A DNA stretch of 64,000 nucleotides, taken from the NCBI RefSeq assembly GCF_004022705.2, contig NZ_RZOY02000001.1, positions 254,956 through 318,955 on the forward strand, written 5' to 3'. A program made the position numbers and the translations under genes. The notes under the pieces are model-generated. The model searched no databases, was not told the origin of the DNA, and worked only from the letters and a program-made list of their open reading frames with translations. This document shows, in pieces, positions 1 to 7,792 of this stretch (position 1 is its first letter; each line of letters starts with the position of its first letter). Source of the stretch: Mesorhizobium sp. M2D.F.Ca.ET.226.01.1.1 (lineage in GTDB: Bacteria > Pseudomonadota > Alphaproteobacteria > Rhizobiales > Rhizobiaceae).

Positions 1-678
1 ACCGACGTGGCATATGAGCCTGTGAGCGAGGCAGCTCGCGCAGCCGAAAAAGCTATTCGCGGGATCATAGCCGCCGACTATCCAATGGATGCAATGCTGG
101 GCGACCAATTTGGGCCGTCAGGATCAGGGCCGATCCAGTGGGTCATCGACCCGATCAATGGTGCAAAAGCGTTCCGGTGTGGGCTTCCGGTCTGGGGCAC
201 CCTGATAGGCCTCACGATAAATGGCCGCGCCACGATGGGCATGATGAGCCAGCCCGATACCGGGGAATGCTTCTGGTCCGACGGCACGAGATCGGTGTGT
301 TGCTCTGACCAGGGCGAGACGGTTTTGAAAACAAGTGGCGTCCAGCTGCTCTCGGAGTCGATTTGCCACACGAATTCTCCTGAACCCTTCGCACGCCGTC
401 CGGGCAGGGGGTTTGCTCGGCTCGCCTCGTCGGTCAAATTCACGAGGTACGGCGGCGACTGTTACGCATTCGCCATGCTCGCGGCCGGCCAGATCGACCT
501 TTGCGTGGAACTTTCCTTGCAAGCCTGCAACATCGCAGCGCTGATCCCGGTCATCGAGGCCGCCGGCGGTGTGGTCACCCGCTTCGACGGGGGCCGCGCG
601 GAGCGAGGTGGAAACATCCTGGCATCGGCAAACGCCATCCTGCATGAGGCAGCGCTGCGGGTGCTCAATGACATCTGA
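1..678 (+). CDS. Degenerate inositol-monophosphatase/HisN-like protein (5' partial)
   Basis: The open frame is already running at the left edge (Thr-Asp-Val-Ala-Tyr in frame before the GTG at 7), so the start lies outside the window. It belongs to the Mg-dependent inositol monophosphatase/histidinol-phosphatase fold and aligns along its whole length with the intact copy at 50930-51721. The metal-binding residues are largely gone: GEE has become GDQ (residues 32-34 counted from position 7), DPVDGT has become DPINGA (48-53), and the C-terminal ligand Asp (PYDI) has become Asn (ACNI, Asn175). In the family the ligands are Glu, Asp, Asp and Asp; only one Asp survives. The frame is nevertheless open to a normal length. 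I infer a catalytically dead paralogue or a gene in early decay. No function is assigned. Confidence 0.75.
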   Translation, partial: TDVAYEPVSEAARAAEKAIRGIIAADYPMDAMLGDQFGPSGSGPIQWVIDPINGAKAFRCGLPVWGTLIGLTINGRATMGMMSQPDTGECFWSDGTRSVCCSDQGETVLKTSGVQLLSESICHTNSPEPFARRPGRGFARLASSVKFTRYGGDCYAFAMLAAGQIDLCVELSLQACNIAALIPVIEAAGGVVTRFDGGRAERGGNILASANAILHEAALRVLNDI

Positions 679-832
679 ACGACGGCCACCAGGTTTGGGA
701 ATGTGTGGCAACGACGAGGTGCCAAAAAAAAGCAACGGCAGCCGAACCGAGGGGGGATCCCGCCTATGGGGCTGGTTCTGGGTGGTTGTCGCGACAGCGG
801 CCATGTATCTGCTTGTCTGGGTGACCCGGTAA
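668..832 (+). CDS. Small single-pass membrane protein, coupled to the preceding gene
   Basis: A 54-residue frame begins with ATG overlapping the end of the upstream phosphatase-like gene (ATG at 668, upstream stop TGA at 676-678), which suggests translational coupling. The first 30 residues are polar (Ser, Arg, Lys, Gly). Residues about 33-52 are an unbroken hydrophobic, Trp-rich stretch (motif WGWFWVVVATAAMYLLV) ending in a short WVTR tail, as expected for one transmembrane helix. I do not recognise a family. It could also be a chance frame, as no separate Shine-Dalgarno sequence is needed or obvious. Confidence 0.4.
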   Translation: MTSERRPPGLGMCGNDEVPKKSNGSRTEGGSRLWGWFWVVVATAAMYLLVWVTR

Positions 833-858
833 CCGCAACGACTATCGTTCGATTGGCC

Positions 859-1893
859 TCACGCTCTCAGGGCCATCAGCTGCTTCCACATCGCGGGCGC
901 AATGACGATTCCGCGCTCGGCTGCCAACTTGCGGGCGGCAAGCCGGCGTTCGCCTGGAAGGCGCGTCTGTCCGGCGTCGGCCATCGCTGCGACCAGATCC
1001 TCGATCCGCTGCGTGAACATCCCAAGTGAGCCGGTTCCCCTGGTCGGATCGATCAGGATAACGGTTTCGCCCGTGTGAGCCGATTCCGCGCCGGGATGGG
1101 CCGACCAGTCGACCTGATGGGAAAAGTTGCTGCCGGTCAACGCCCCGGCAAGAATGTCGATCATCATGGCGATGGACGAACCCTTGTGCCCGCCGAAGGG
1201 CAGCAGCGCTCCGCCCTCCAGTATCGCCTTTGGGCTGCGGGTCGGCAGCCCTGCGGCGTCGAGGCCAATCCCCTCCGGAAGAAGCTTGTTCTCGCGCGCC
1301 GCGACCGCCACCTCGCCATGAGCCATCGCTGCTGTCGCCTGATCGAACAGCAGCACTTGCCCATCCATCCGCGGCACGGCAAAGGCCATCGGATTTGTGC
1401 CATAGAGCCGCTTGCGACCGCCATGAGGGACGACATAAGTGACGCTGTTGACGACGCCGAGCGCGACCAGGCCGACTTCGGCGAATGGCTCGACATCCAG
1501 CCAAAGTGGCCCGTTGTGGTGGGCATTGCCGATCGCTAACACGCACGCGCCGGCCGATCGGGCCTTGTTGATGGCTCGCGGCATGGCCGACTCCAGCGCC
1601 GGTCTGGCATAGCCGTTGCCGGCGTCGATGTAGAGAAAGGCACTCCCCGCGTCGCGGATGTGCGGGACGGCCCGGCCGTCGACAAAGCCGCTCCTGAGAT
1701 TCTTCACATAACCGGTCATCCTGAACAGGCCATGGCTTTGCGAGCCATCGCGTTCGGCGCTCGCACAGTTCGTGGCCAGCACGCGAGCGACGTCATCCGA
1801 CGTTCCGTTGCGCAGCAGAATGGATTCGAGCGTAGCGACAAGATCGGGGAATCTGCGGTAGATAGGGGGTTCGTTTGAGGGCGGGTCTCTCAT
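859..1893 (-). CDS. dpkA: Delta1-piperideine-2-carboxylate / delta1-pyrroline-2-carboxylate reductase (Ldh2 family)
   Basis: A 344-residue cytoplasmic NAD(P)H-dependent reductase of the malate/L-lactate dehydrogenase-2 (Ldh_2) family. Enzymes of the DpkA branch reduce the cyclic imines made from D-lysine or D-proline/ornithine to L-pipecolate or L-proline. Visible features are the family SHG motif with His54, the block DVEPFAE followed by VVNS and VPHGGR, the FGTNP-like GTNPMAF segment, and LPFGGHKGS near residue 240, all typical of DpkA rather than of malate dehydrogenases. The ATG at 1893 is chosen because it is the only methionine near the conserved N-terminus. It lies 144 bp downstream of alr on the same strand, so a racemase plus imine-reductase unit is likely. 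The exact imine substrate cannot be told from sequence. Confidence 0.8.
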   Translation of the reverse strand: MRDPPSNEPPIYRRFPDLVATLESILLRNGTSDDVARVLATNCASAERDGSQSHGLFRMTGYVKNLRSGFVDGRAVPHIRDAGSAFLYIDAGNGYARPALESAMPRAINKARSAGACVLAIGNAHHNGPLWLDVEPFAEVGLVALGVVNSVTYVVPHGGRKRLYGTNPMAFAVPRMDGQVLLFDQATAAMAHGEVAVAARENKLLPEGIGLDAAGLPTRSPKAILEGGALLPFGGHKGSSIAMMIDILAGALTGSNFSHQVDWSAHPGAESAHTGETVILIDPTRGTGSLGMFTQRIEDLVAAMADAGQTRLPGERRLAARKLAAERGIVIAPAMWKQLMALRA

Positions 1894-2037
1894 GATGATC
1901 GCGAGTTGCCAGCAACCCGTCCCGCAGCCTGCGATTTCGGGGCCGCCAACGAGCACGCCAGGTGCCCATTGGCGGCCGAGTGCCTGGCACGGCCTGGGAG
2001 CGGGTCCATGCTAGGGCACCCAACACCATGGCGCGAG

Positions 2038-3171
2038 CTATTCATTGACGTAACGGCGTGCGCAACCATGGCCAAGTGAGATCAAGACCTCGTGCTCAAT
2101 CGTCCCGCAGGCCTTCGCGAGGTCGTGGTCGCGAACATTGGGCCCAAGAATTTCAACTGGGCTCCCCGGCACCAGCGCCCAGTCTGGAACGGCCGAGACA
2201 TCCACGGTCAGAAGATCCATCGAGACGCGCCCGACAACCTGGGCTGCGAAACCTTGAACAAAGACCGTGGCGCGGCTTGAACCGGCTCGGGAGTAGCCGT
2301 TGGCATAGCCGATCGCGACAGTTGCGATCTTAGCCTGCTCGACCAGCCGATATGTCGAGCTGTACCCGACCGGCGAACCACGCTTCATCGTATTGACCTG
2401 GATGATCGGGGCTATCACGCTGGCCGGTTGCAACATTGGGTTTTTGCGGCCGGTCAGGGGATTGATCCCGAACGTCGCCTTTCCGGGGCGCACCATGTCG
2501 AACAGATAGTTCTCTCCCAGATAGACCCCAGCCGAATTGGCCAGCGACAGCTTCGCGGCAGGCAGCCCACTGACTGCTTTCAGGAAAGCCTTTCGCTGGA
2601 ATTCGCACCGCTCGAAATCGAGATCGTCGGCAGCCGAGAGGTGCGACATATAGAGGAGGGGAGGGATTCTGGACAGGAGCGACAAGTTCTCGCGAAGCCA
2701 TGCGGTATCGTCCGCAAGCAGCCCAAGCCGGTTCATGCCGGTGTCGAAATGGATGATTGAGTCGAGGGGACGCCCAATCCTATTTGCCGCCTTGTGCCAT
2801 TCCTCGATCTGGTTGCGGCTGTTGAGGACGGGAAGCAGGTTCGAACCGGCAAATGCCTCCGTTTCCTCAGGCAGAAAACCGCCCAGCACGGAGATCGTTG
2901 CCTCCTGGAGCACGGTGCGAAGCGCCACGCCGTCATTGGCGGTTGCGACAAAAAAGGTCCTGGCTCCCGCTTGCCAAAGCGCGAGCGCGCAAGCGACCAT
3001 GCCATGCCCATAGGCGTCGCCCTTCACGACGGCCGCGCAATCGGCATCTCCAGCAATGGCGCTCAAGCGCCTGTAGTTCTCTCGCACCGCTTCCAGATCG
3101 ACGACCATCTCGGCCTGGTTGATCAGGCTGTGAAGGCCTTGCCCGGAGGGTGAGGATTGACTTCCATTCAT
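2038..3171 (-). CDS. alr: Alanine racemase family (PLP, fold type III)
   Basis: A 377-residue PLP-dependent amino-acid racemase. The PLP lysine is Lys50 in VVKGDAYGHG (most members have KADAYGHG, so Gly replaces Ala after the lysine). The second catalytic base is Tyr270 in VGYSSTY, and the Tyr289 of AIGYANGY sits 19 residues later as in characterised enzymes. MNRLG (146-150) and GRVSMD complete the signature. Family members interconvert L- and D-alanine for peptidoglycan, but its pairing with dpkA and a sugar-type operator just upstream suggest a catabolic racemase rather than the housekeeping copy. Start at ATG 3171; a TATACT -10-like box lies at 3190-3195 on the same strand. Confidence 0.88.
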   Translation of the reverse strand: MNGSQSSPSGQGLHSLINQAEMVVDLEAVRENYRRLSAIAGDADCAAVVKGDAYGHGMVACALALWQAGARTFFVATANDGVALRTVLQEATISVLGGFLPEETEAFAGSNLLPVLNSRNQIEEWHKAANRIGRPLDSIIHFDTGMNRLGLLADDTAWLRENLSLLSRIPPLLYMSHLSAADDLDFERCEFQRKAFLKAVSGLPAAKLSLANSAGVYLGENYLFDMVRPGKATFGINPLTGRKNPMLQPASVIAPIIQVNTMKRGSPVGYSSTYRLVEQAKIATVAIGYANGYSRAGSSRATVFVQGFAAQVVGRVSMDLLTVDVSAVPDWALVPGSPVEILGPNVRDHDLAKACGTIEHEVLISLGHGCARRYVNE

Positions 3172-3203
3172 GATCGGCGAGCCCGTTCTAGTATAGGAGT
3201 CTT

Positions 3204-3215
3204 GTAAACGTTTAC
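3204..3215. promoter_or_regulatory. LacI-family operator upstream of alr-dpkA
   Basis: A perfect 12-bp palindrome GTAAACGTTTAC, the classic centre of LacI/PurR/CcpA-type operators, lies 33 bp upstream of the alr start and directly upstream of a minus-strand TATACT (3190-3195) that could be the -10. The same 12-mer occurs at 5079-5090. No LacI-family gene is in the window, so the regulator must be encoded elsewhere. Confidence 0.7.
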
Positions 3216-3376
3216 ATGCCTCGGCTCAATGGGAATCATGATTTTGAGCTGCTGAAAATCCTCTTAGTCCTTTTAGGCCCTGCTACGGGCACGGCCGTTG
3301 CTATCGCTTTGACCGACACCCCATTGGGTTCTGGCGCAGGGTTCGCTAGTCATTGTGGATGTCGCAGTCAGCCGGC

Positions 3377-4615
3377 CTAGGTCTCGACGAAGCCCAACAC
3401 GCTCAAGCCTTCACGCACCTCAGGCGCGCTCATGAAGAGTTCCCAGATCAGCCCGCTGCGGTGGTTCTCGATCATCGCTATGATCGGCCCCTGATTAATC
3501 GCCAGATAGGTTCGAGCGAACCAACTCAGGTTCTCGCTGAAGCTGTCGACAAATCCAAAATTTCCCCAGATGCGATGAAGCGGCTTTGTGAGGAAGTATC
3601 TCAACGCCCGCATGGATTCCACCGGCGCGTAGGGAAGGCTGGACAAGGCTGCGCTTGGGGTAATAACGCCCCTGTCATGGTCTGGCGCGTGCGCAACGTA
3701 GCCGTAGGGGCCATGGCCCGACGTTAGTCCCCAGCAATCGGCGCCATAGCCGGAATGCCCATGCGGGTTGCGAGCGCAATGTTCGTAATTGATGCGCGTG
3801 TGGGCCACATTCTGTTGCCAGTAACACGCATATCGATCCCTCAGGCGCCGAGGGTCCAGCCCGCAGAACGAATACTGGGCCAAAAACAGGGGCCCACCAT
3901 AGTCCGGGCCAAGTGGAAGCACTGTGCCGTAGAAACTCTTCCCGTTGGACATCTGGCCCTCGCGGGCGAACCCCCTGTGATAGGCGCCGGCCCTGATCGG
4001 ATGGGTGGCAGAGCCGGCTGCCAGCACATAAGGCAGCAGTCCTTCGTTCCATCCCGACACGGGGCAATTCATCGCCCATCCGCAGTTGGGGCTCCAGTGC
4101 CAGTAGAGCATTTCTTCGTCGCGGCAGTACCAATTCCATTCGATTGATAGCCATAATCGATCGATCCGCTCACGCAGGCGCACTTCAGCAAAGGATCTTC
4201 GGCTAAAGTACTGGCGCGCGCAAAGAAGGCCCTGGAACAACAAGGCGGTCTCCACGCAATCGCCGCCGTCGTCGTTGCGAGCGAATCGAATAGTTCTCCC
4301 GCTCCGACCATCGACGAAGTGCGGAAACATCCCGTGATGTCGGCTGACCTTCTCCAGGAAAGAGGTTATGCGGCTGAGATGCTCCACCGCGTCATCGCGA
4401 GCGATCCAACTGCGTTCGACAGCAACGATGATCGCCATCACCCCGAAACCTGTGCCGCCTATTGCCACGAGATCATTGTCGGACCGGGGAGCAAGCCGCT
4501 GTCGGTCGCGAGCCATGCCGCTTGAGGGGTGGGCGCCGTCCCAGAAATATCTGAACGTCTGGCGCTGGACGGCTTCTATCAGCGCTTCGTCTGCCAGGTC
4601 CCTGAGGTACTTCAT
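3377..4615 (-). CDS. Glucoamylase-domain (PF10091, GH144-like) protein
   Basis: A 412-residue protein resembling the bacterial 'glucoamylase family' domain, an (alpha/alpha)6 barrel. GH144 members of this family are endo-beta-1,2-glucanases, which would suit a rhizobium that makes cyclic beta-1,2-glucans, but that is inference. Supporting segments are TFRYFWDGAHP near residue 20, the NDDGGDCVETALL region near 115, NWYCR and HWSPNCGWAMN near 165-185, CWGLTSGHGPYGY near 290, and the C-terminal GPIIAMIENHRSGLIW with the conserved glutamate. No signal peptide is visible, so it would act in the cytoplasm unless the start is further upstream. The minus-strand promoter/operator at 5076-5103 may drive it together with the small gene at 4814-5020. 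Confidence 0.7.
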   Translation of the reverse strand: MKYLRDLADEALIEAVQRQTFRYFWDGAHPSSGMARDRQRLAPRSDNDLVAIGGTGFGVMAIIVAVERSWIARDDAVEHLSRITSFLEKVSRHHGMFPHFVDGRSGRTIRFARNDDGGDCVETALLFQGLLCARQYFSRRSFAEVRLRERIDRLWLSIEWNWYCRDEEMLYWHWSPNCGWAMNCPVSGWNEGLLPYVLAAGSATHPIRAGAYHRGFAREGQMSNGKSFYGTVLPLGPDYGGPLFLAQYSFCGLDPRRLRDRYACYWQQNVAHTRINYEHCARNPHGHSGYGADCWGLTSGHGPYGYVAHAPDHDRGVITPSAALSSLPYAPVESMRALRYFLTKPLHRIWGNFGFVDSFSENLSWFARTYLAINQGPIIAMIENHRSGLIWELFMSAPEVREGLSVLGFVET

Positions 4616-4813
4616 CTGTTACGGCTGCGGGGAAGAACGTTAACACGGCGACGTGCCGGTAGAAGCGGCCTCGTCAAGGATGCGAGTCTGGTTGATGATT
4701 GATGCGAAGCGACCTGACTAAAGCTGGGCGTCTTTATCGCGGGGTGCCAGTCGGCGGAAGGCCCGGCCTGGAAAACCTGCCGTCTTAAGCGAAAAATCGG
4801 GATCGTCGGTCCG

Positions 4814-5020
4814 CTATTTATTGTTGTCGAGCAGGACCGAGAGATAGTGCTCAGCCGCTGAGGACTGCGCCTGAGCAATCATGCCGCGTTCAGCGCTTTG
4901 TTCGGCAAGCATCGACATCGTGGTTGGAAACAGTTTTGCAAAGATGAGAAGGGCGAGGAAAGGCCAGGAAAATTTTGCAACGCGCAAGAATACAGTGAGC
5001 GTACGATTGTGTGCGTTCAT
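4814..5020 (-). CDS. Small membrane protein, 68 residues
   Basis: The frame starts at ATG 5020 with an AAGG Shine-Dalgarno 8-9 bases upstream. Residues about 17-37 (WPFLALLIFAKLFPTTMSML) form one probable transmembrane helix, followed by a polar, Ala/Gln/Ser-rich tail of about 30 residues (SAERGMIAQAQSSAAEHY). I do not recognise the family. Its reality is supported by position: a near-consensus sigma-70 promoter with a LacI-type operator inside it lies 56-83 bp upstream on the same strand, and there is no better candidate for the first gene of that transcript. Confidence 0.5.
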   Translation of the reverse strand: MNAHNRTLTVFLRVAKFSWPFLALLIFAKLFPTTMSMLAEQSAERGMIAQAQSSAAEHYLSVLLDNNK

Positions 5021-5075
5021 GGCGCGCCTTTTAAGAAACTGGAAAGCGGTCGTATTCGCGATCGTCGACGTATGA

Positions 5076-5103
5076 ATAGTAAACGTTTACACGTGTCTGT
5101 CAA
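5076..5103 (-). promoter_or_regulatory. Sigma-70 promoter with embedded LacI-type operator
   Basis: On the minus strand TTGACA (5103-5098) is followed after 16 bp by TACTAT (5081-5076). The palindrome GTAAACGTTTAC (5079-5090) fills the spacer and touches the -10, a geometry that would block RNA polymerase when repressor is bound. It reads toward the small membrane gene and the glucoamylase-domain gene. Confidence 0.7.
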
Positions 5104-5416
5104 CGACTCTCGGATGATGCCGGGTTGCGGCCGCAAGCGGCCAAACGTGAGTTGTCCGCCAAAGAGGGCTGCCGCATCCGATCTCTTGCATTAGAAATCG
5201 ACCGGCGCGCACTCCCGACAGGCTTGGAGGAAGCCGTAGGCAGGGAAATATATCCGACATTGGTGGCCGAAATTATCGGCGGTCGCGCTAGCTTTTGATT
5301 TTTGCACTTTGCTCGGCAGCCGTCTCGACTTCGCCGCGGCCTCCAACTTTGACCGAAGGCTCAACCTGCAAGGGGCTCACCCTACGACCCGCTTCAGCAA
5401 ATGCCAGAACTGAACA
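5104..5416. other. Intergenic stretch, nothing recognised
   Basis: Between the promoter at 5076-5103 and the end of the XRE-cupin gene there is no convincing coding frame, hairpin or repeat. Confidence 0.5.
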
Positions 5417-6073
5417 CTAGCGTCCTCCGTCCCTGCCGACGACTTCATCGTTGAATTGCAGACGTTCGGTGAGGCACACTGATAGCATCACTGCATCCTC
5501 ATCGCTCCTGGACACGAATGCGTGTCCCATCGTGCTATCGATGTAAGCGCTGTCTCCAGCTTTGAGCACGAGGGGAGAGTAGAGGCTGGTGTGGAGTTCT
5601 AGTTCCCCGCTCACGACGAAGATGAATTCTTCGCCGTCGTGTACCGACCAATCAGCCCGCGGTGGAACCTCACGCGTGCGAATTGTCATGACCAACGGGA
5701 TCATGCCTTTGTGAAGAAGTTCGGACGAATGGACTTCATAATCATAGTAGTCCGACGCAAACGGCTGCCCTTCACCGCGGCGGGTGGAGACCCTCCTCGC
5801 AGTATAGTGTTTCGGCGCTTCCACACCTGGAGCTGAATTATGCTCTGTACTCTCAAAAAGCTCCGCAACAGGCATTCCAAGTCCGTGAGCGATCTTCACC
5901 ACGGTGTCGAATGATGTCGACACCTGCGCGTTTTCGATCTTCGAAAGAGCGGATATAGACAGCCCCGAAGCTTCACCCAATGTCTCAAGTGTCCAGCGCT
6001 TCTTCCGGCGCAGGTGTTTGATATGGGCCCCGAGATTGAACTCGCTACCGTCCTGTTGCATAGGTTTTTTCAT
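5417..6073 (-). CDS. XRE-family regulator with C-terminal cupin sensor domain
   Basis: A 218-residue transcription factor. Residues about 12-70 are a helix-turn-helix of the XRE/Cro type (LGAHIKHLRRKKRWTLETL, then SISALSKIENAQ). Residues about 105-205 are a small cupin barrel, with HDGEEFIFVVSGELEL (145-160) and GDSAYIDSTMGHAF (173-186) as the two cupin motifs. Such proteins (PuuR is the best-known example) bind a small ligand in the cupin and repress or activate adjacent catabolic operons. It is divergent from the solute-binding-protein gene at 6508, and two copies of the 16-bp motif found at all promoters of this cluster lie between them, so I infer that it is the local regulator and probably autoregulated. 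Confidence 0.88.
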   Translation of the reverse strand: MKKPMQQDGSEFNLGAHIKHLRRKKRWTLETLGEASGLSISALSKIENAQVSTSFDTVVKIAHGLGMPVAELFESTEHNSAPGVEAPKHYTARRVSTRRGEGQPFASDYYDYEVHSSELLHKGMIPLVMTIRTREVPPRADWSVHDGEEFIFVVSGELELHTSLYSPLVLKAGDSAYIDSTMGHAFVSRSDEDAVMLSVCLTERLQFNDEVVGRDGGR

Positions 6074-6384
6074 TACTTGCTCCGCTTTGCCTTGCGGCCG
6101 AAAAGATAGTTCTCACACGAAAAATCGTTTTACTATAATCAAATTTGGTTCGCTAGGGGCGGACGACACTGCGGGATGCGTCTGGGCCACCTTCCCTTGC
6201 CGCTGGGCGGCAACAAGCTACCGCGAGAAGGGCTCTTCGGTGCGCAGAATCCTTGGGAATCGGCGTTGGCGAACCGCAAATGAGGGACCTAATGCACTCG
6301 ACGCAAATGCCGGTGCGCACGTTACCCAGTTTTGCTCCTTTCGTTCCACCGCAACCGGGATGAAGGAAAAATTTCCCCTCTCCG

Positions 6385-6400
6385 TTTTCCGATAGGAGAA
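6385..6400. promoter_or_regulatory. Cluster operator motif, site A
   Basis: TTTTCCGATAGGAGAA, an imperfect palindrome (ideal TTTTCCYATAGGAAAA), centred 27 bp upstream of site B in the divergent region between the XRE-cupin gene and the binding-protein gene. Confidence 0.55.
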
Positions 6401-6404
6401 ATCC

Positions 6405-6433
6405 TTGACATTTTTCCCATAGGAATGTTCAGT
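6405..6433 (+). promoter_or_regulatory. Promoter with operator site B in the spacer
   Basis: A perfect -35 TTGACA (6405-6410) is followed by a 17-bp spacer that contains the motif TTTTCCCATAGGAATG (6412-6427), then a weak -10 TTCAGT (6428-6433). It reads toward the binding-protein gene at 6508. The same motif recurs at 11466-11481 and 17649-17664. Confidence 0.6.
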
Positions 6434-6507
6434 CTGAGAACCATGGGTGCGAGGCGGTGGCATGCGTGGGTAGGAAACGAGAGCTAACTCAACCAAAGGG
6501 GACTGCG

Positions 6508-7572
6508 ATGATCATGCAAAAAAGTGGACTGAAAATTAGCCGACGCGAGATTCTCAAGGCTGGTGCGGGCCTAGCGGCCGCTGCGACCCTCGGCGCCCCC
6601 AGCATTGTTCGCGCGCAATCCAAAACGATCACCGTTGCAAACAGCGGTGGCGCGCTCGAAGCTGCGTTCAAGGCTGCATATTTCGATACGTTCGAGCAGA
6701 AGACCGGGATCAAAGTCATCAGCGCGCCCTACCTGGACTCGGCAAAGCTCAAAGCAATGGTCGACGCGAAGTCAGTCGATATCGACGTTTCGGATCTCGA
6801 TGCCGCGGAGGCTGCCCCCGCTGCCGGGTTGGGACTTCTTGAAGAAATTGACTATAAGATCGTTCCGACCAAAGGTCTTCAGGATGGTTCTGCAAACCCA
6901 TACTGGACCAACATCTACATTGCTGCTTCGGTGATCGCTTGGAACGTCGACGCCGCGAAGAGTATGGCAATACCAAAGAATTGGAGGGAGTTCTTCGATC
7001 CGAAAATGAAAGGTCAGCGCACGCTCTGGAAGAGCGCGAACCAGACTCTAGAGCTTGCGGCGTTGGGATCCGGTGTCGACCCCAAGAAGCTCTATCCGAT
7101 CGACCTCGATGCGGCTTTCAAGGCTTTAGACGGAATTCGTTCGAACATTTCGTGGTTCGAGTCCGGCGCGCAGGCAGCGCAACTCGTAAGTGACAACCAA
7201 GTCGATTTTGGCATGGTCTGGAACGGCCGTATCCAGCCGCTGAAGGCCAAGGGTGCGCCCGTCGATTACACTTTCAACAATGCACTGTTCACCTACGGAG
7301 ACCTTTGCGTCCCTAAAGGCGTCCGAGATAAGGCGCTCTCGATGGAATTTGTCGCCCACTGCGTCGATCCCAAGAATCAGGCGATCTTTGCCGAAAACAT
7401 CGCCTACGGCCCGACAAACCAGGAAGCGTTCGCCCAGCTGTCCCCTGCTCGACTGGCGGAAATCCCTAACTCGCCGGAGAATTTCCCCAAGGGAACGATG
7501 ATCGACATCGACTATTGGGTCAAAAACGGCAAGGAGGTCTTCGACCGGTTCAACAACTGGGTGGTCGGCTAG
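6508..7572 (+). CDS. ABC transporter solute-binding protein, PotD/spermidine-putrescine type
   Basis: A 354-residue periplasmic binding protein of the family that binds polyamines and related small organic solutes (SBP_bac_8/PotD type). A twin-arginine signal is visible (SRREILK at 11-17, hydrophobic AGLAAAATLGAP, cleavage probably after IVRA near residue 36). The ATG at 6508 is preferred over earlier starts because AAAGGGG lies about 10 bases upstream and the Tat motif then has the usual N-terminal distance. It stands alone, 5.6 kb from the matching permease and ATPase genes (13169-15932), but shares their operator motif. A hairpin follows the stop by 19 bp. The ligand is unknown; the family binds amines, amino-alcohols and phosphonates. 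Confidence 0.85.
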   Translation: MIMQKSGLKISRREILKAGAGLAAAATLGAPSIVRAQSKTITVANSGGALEAAFKAAYFDTFEQKTGIKVISAPYLDSAKLKAMVDAKSVDIDVSDLDAAEAAPAAGLGLLEEIDYKIVPTKGLQDGSANPYWTNIYIAASVIAWNVDAAKSMAIPKNWREFFDPKMKGQRTLWKSANQTLELAALGSGVDPKKLYPIDLDAAFKALDGIRSNISWFESGAQAAQLVSDNQVDFGMVWNGRIQPLKAKGAPVDYTFNNALFTYGDLCVPKGVRDKALSMEFVAHCVDPKNQAIFAENIAYGPTNQEAFAQLSPARLAEIPNSPENFPKGTMIDIDYWVKNGKEVFDRFNNWVVG

Positions 7573-7591
7573 AGATTGCTAACTGAACGTA

Positions 7592-7619
7592 TCCCGCCGC
7601 AGTGGAAACCGCGGCGGGA
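7592..7619 (+). terminator. GC-rich hairpin after the binding-protein gene
   Basis: TCCCGCCGC and GCGGCGGGA form a perfect 9-bp stem around a 10-nt loop. No U-run follows, so it may act as a weak terminator or as an mRNA 3'-end stabiliser, as is common after binding-protein genes. Confidence 0.5.
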
Positions 7620-7792
7620 AGAAGTAGCTATCAATCGAACTGAATGCCGGTAGCTGGGTACTGCGATGGTGAATTGATTTGATCCCGGCGGCTCGTCTCG
7701 AACCATGGCGCCGATCGTATTTCACAGAGCCCAACTGGCGGCACTTTCGAACAGGGAGCTATCGGCGCGCGCCTTCGATCGTTCATAGACGA

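Noticed and set aside
3188-3200. TATAGGAG near alr as a possible fifth cluster operator
   Set aside because: The left half does not match, and the sequence is better read as a minus-strand -10 box beside the LacI operator.
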